A stretch of 6,167 bases of DNA, from assembly GCA_035553355.1 (NCBI GenBank), contig DATMJW010000004.1, positions 1 through 6,167 of the forward strand, written 5' to 3'. Within the stretch, counting starts at the first letter, position 1. Each line of letters begins with the position of its first letter. The translations under genes were made by a program, and so were the position numbers. The DNA is from Gaiellasilicea sp035553355. GTDB lineage: Bacteria > Actinomycetota > Thermoleophilia > Gaiellales > Gaiellaceae. The notes below the pieces were generated by a model. It did not search any database. It was not told the DNA's origin and saw nothing but the letters and a program-made list of their open reading frames with translations. This document shows, one piece after another, positions 5,479 to 6,167 of the stretch.

Positions 5479-6167
5479 TCCCGCTCGCGGAGATCGAGGC
5501 GGCACGCGAGCGCATCGCCGGCGCCGCGATCAGGACGCCCCTCGTGCGGCTCGAGGTCGACGCGCCCGCGGAGATCTGGCTCAAGCTCGAGAACCTGCAA
5601 CCGATCGGCTCGTTCAAGCTGCGCGGTGCCGCGAACGCGATCCGCGCCGCCGGCCGCGAGGCCGTCGCCGGCGGCGTCGTCACCGCGAGCGCGGGCAACA
5701 TGGCGCAGGGCGTCGCCTGGGTGGCGCGCGAGCTCGGGACCCGCGCGACGATCGTCGTGCCCGAGAACGCGCCGCAGACGAAGCTCGCGGCGATCGCACG
5801 CCTCGGCGCCACCGTCGTCCCCGTGCCGCACGAGCGCTGGTGGCAGGCGCTCGTCGACGGACGCTACGACGACGTGCCGGGCGTGTTCGTCCACCCGGTG
5901 CAGGACGACGCCGTGATGGCCGGGAACGGCACCATCGGGCTCGAGGTCGCGGAGGACGCGGCCGACGCCGACGCGGTCGTCGTGCCGTGGGGCGGCGGCG
6001 GCCTCACCACCGGGATCGCGAGCGCCCTCGCGCAGACGGCGCCACACGTCGACGTCCACGCCGTCGAGCCGGAATCGGGCGCGCCGCTCGCCGCCGCTCT
6101 GGCGGCCGGCGAGCCGCGAGAGGTCGCCTATGCAGCGTCGTTCGTCGACGGTGCAGGCAGCAGGGCG
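5475..6167 (+). CDS. Threonine/serine dehydratase-family PLP enzyme (fold type II), 3' end outside window
   Basis: 231 codons are visible and the frame is still open at the window end. Fold type II PLP enzymes of this family eliminate water from hydroxy-amino acids (Thr, Ser, 3-hydroxyaspartate) through an enamine/imine, or racemise serine. The N-terminus IPLAEIEAARERIAGAAIRT is typical. Lys48 in GSFKLRGA is the Schiff-base lysine. SAGNMAQG (72-79) is the Asn loop facing the PLP ring, with Met where His is usual (SAGNHAQG). FVHPVQDDAVMAGNGTIGLE precedes the glycine-rich phosphate loop GGGG (173-176). No ATG/GTG/TTG fits the conserved N-terminus. CTG at 5475 overlaps the upstream TGA and has GAGG seven bases before it, so I take CTG as the start with moderate confidence. 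A C-terminal ACT domain, which would indicate biosynthetic IlvA, cannot be checked. The overlap implies co-expression with the mu-crystallin-like protein. The substrate is undetermined. Confidence 0.88.
   Translation, partial: MIPLAEIEAARERIAGAAIRTPLVRLEVDAPAEIWLKLENLQPIGSFKLRGAANAIRAAGREAVAGGVVTASAGNMAQGVAWVARELGTRATIVVPENAPQTKLAAIARLGATVVPVPHERWWQALVDGRYDDVPGVFVHPVQDDAVMAGNGTIGLEVAEDAADADAVVVPWGGGGLTTGIASALAQTAPHVDVHAVEPESGAPLAAALAAGEPREVAYAASFVDGAGSRA

Noticed and set aside
1..6167. tRNA/rRNA genes, CRISPR array, insertion sequence ends, attachment sites
   Set aside because: I looked for cloverleaf or TPsiC-like motifs, regularly spaced repeats and transposase fragments and saw none. The gene content is ordinary chromosomal.

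Overview
The window is very GC-rich (about 70% by eye). Its codons end almost always in G or C, with heavy use of CTC, GAG, CGC and GCG. Together with a class II ribonucleotide reductase, GTGA-type gene overlaps and a TAnnnT-type -10 box, this suggests an actinomycetote. A Thermoleophilia-like lineage (Gaiellales/Solirubrobacterales) is my guess from general feel; the sequence does not prove it.

Layout. (1) Positions 1-1944 hold the 3' two-thirds of nrdJ, the adenosylcobalamin-dependent ribonucleotide reductase. It is closed by a perfect 15-bp stem with a GGGA loop (1964-1997). (2) Positions 1998-2277 are a compact regulatory region. On the plus strand there is a likely promoter (TTGTCA - 18 nt - TAGACT) and a 12-bp palindrome at its expected start point. 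On the minus strand there is a 30-codon ORF with the best Shine-Dalgarno sequence in the window. Its product looks like a signal peptide followed by a ten-residue Gly/Pro/Trp tail. (3) Positions 2278-3579 encode an XRE-type DNA-binding protein whose remaining length is TPR repeats. (4) Positions 3599-6167 hold three tightly packed metabolic genes on the plus strand: an aldo/keto reductase, an ornithine cyclodeaminase/mu-crystallin family protein, and a fold-type II PLP enzyme of the threonine/serine dehydratase family that is cut by the window end. The gaps are 19 nt, a 4-nt overlap (GTGA) and a 4-nt overlap (CTGA), so these genes probably form one operon, perhaps with the regulator.

How the parts may work together. 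The most interesting signal is the arrangement at 2106-3579: a small exported-peptide ORF, divergent from an XRE-HTH/TPR regulator. This is the architecture of Rgg/SHP and other RRNPP peptide-pheromone systems, which are known mainly from Bacillota and their phages. Here it would sit in an actinomycetote, with a three-enzyme operon as the nearest possible target. This is inferred from architecture only. In the enzyme cluster, a dehydratase next to a probable imine reductase recalls known pairs such as EutB/EutC, BhcB/BhcD and SbnA/SbnB. The mu-crystallin-like protein is unusual: it lacks about 20 residues in its Rossmann domain and lacks the catalytic Asp of true ornithine cyclodeaminase. The actual substrates cannot be read from the sequence.
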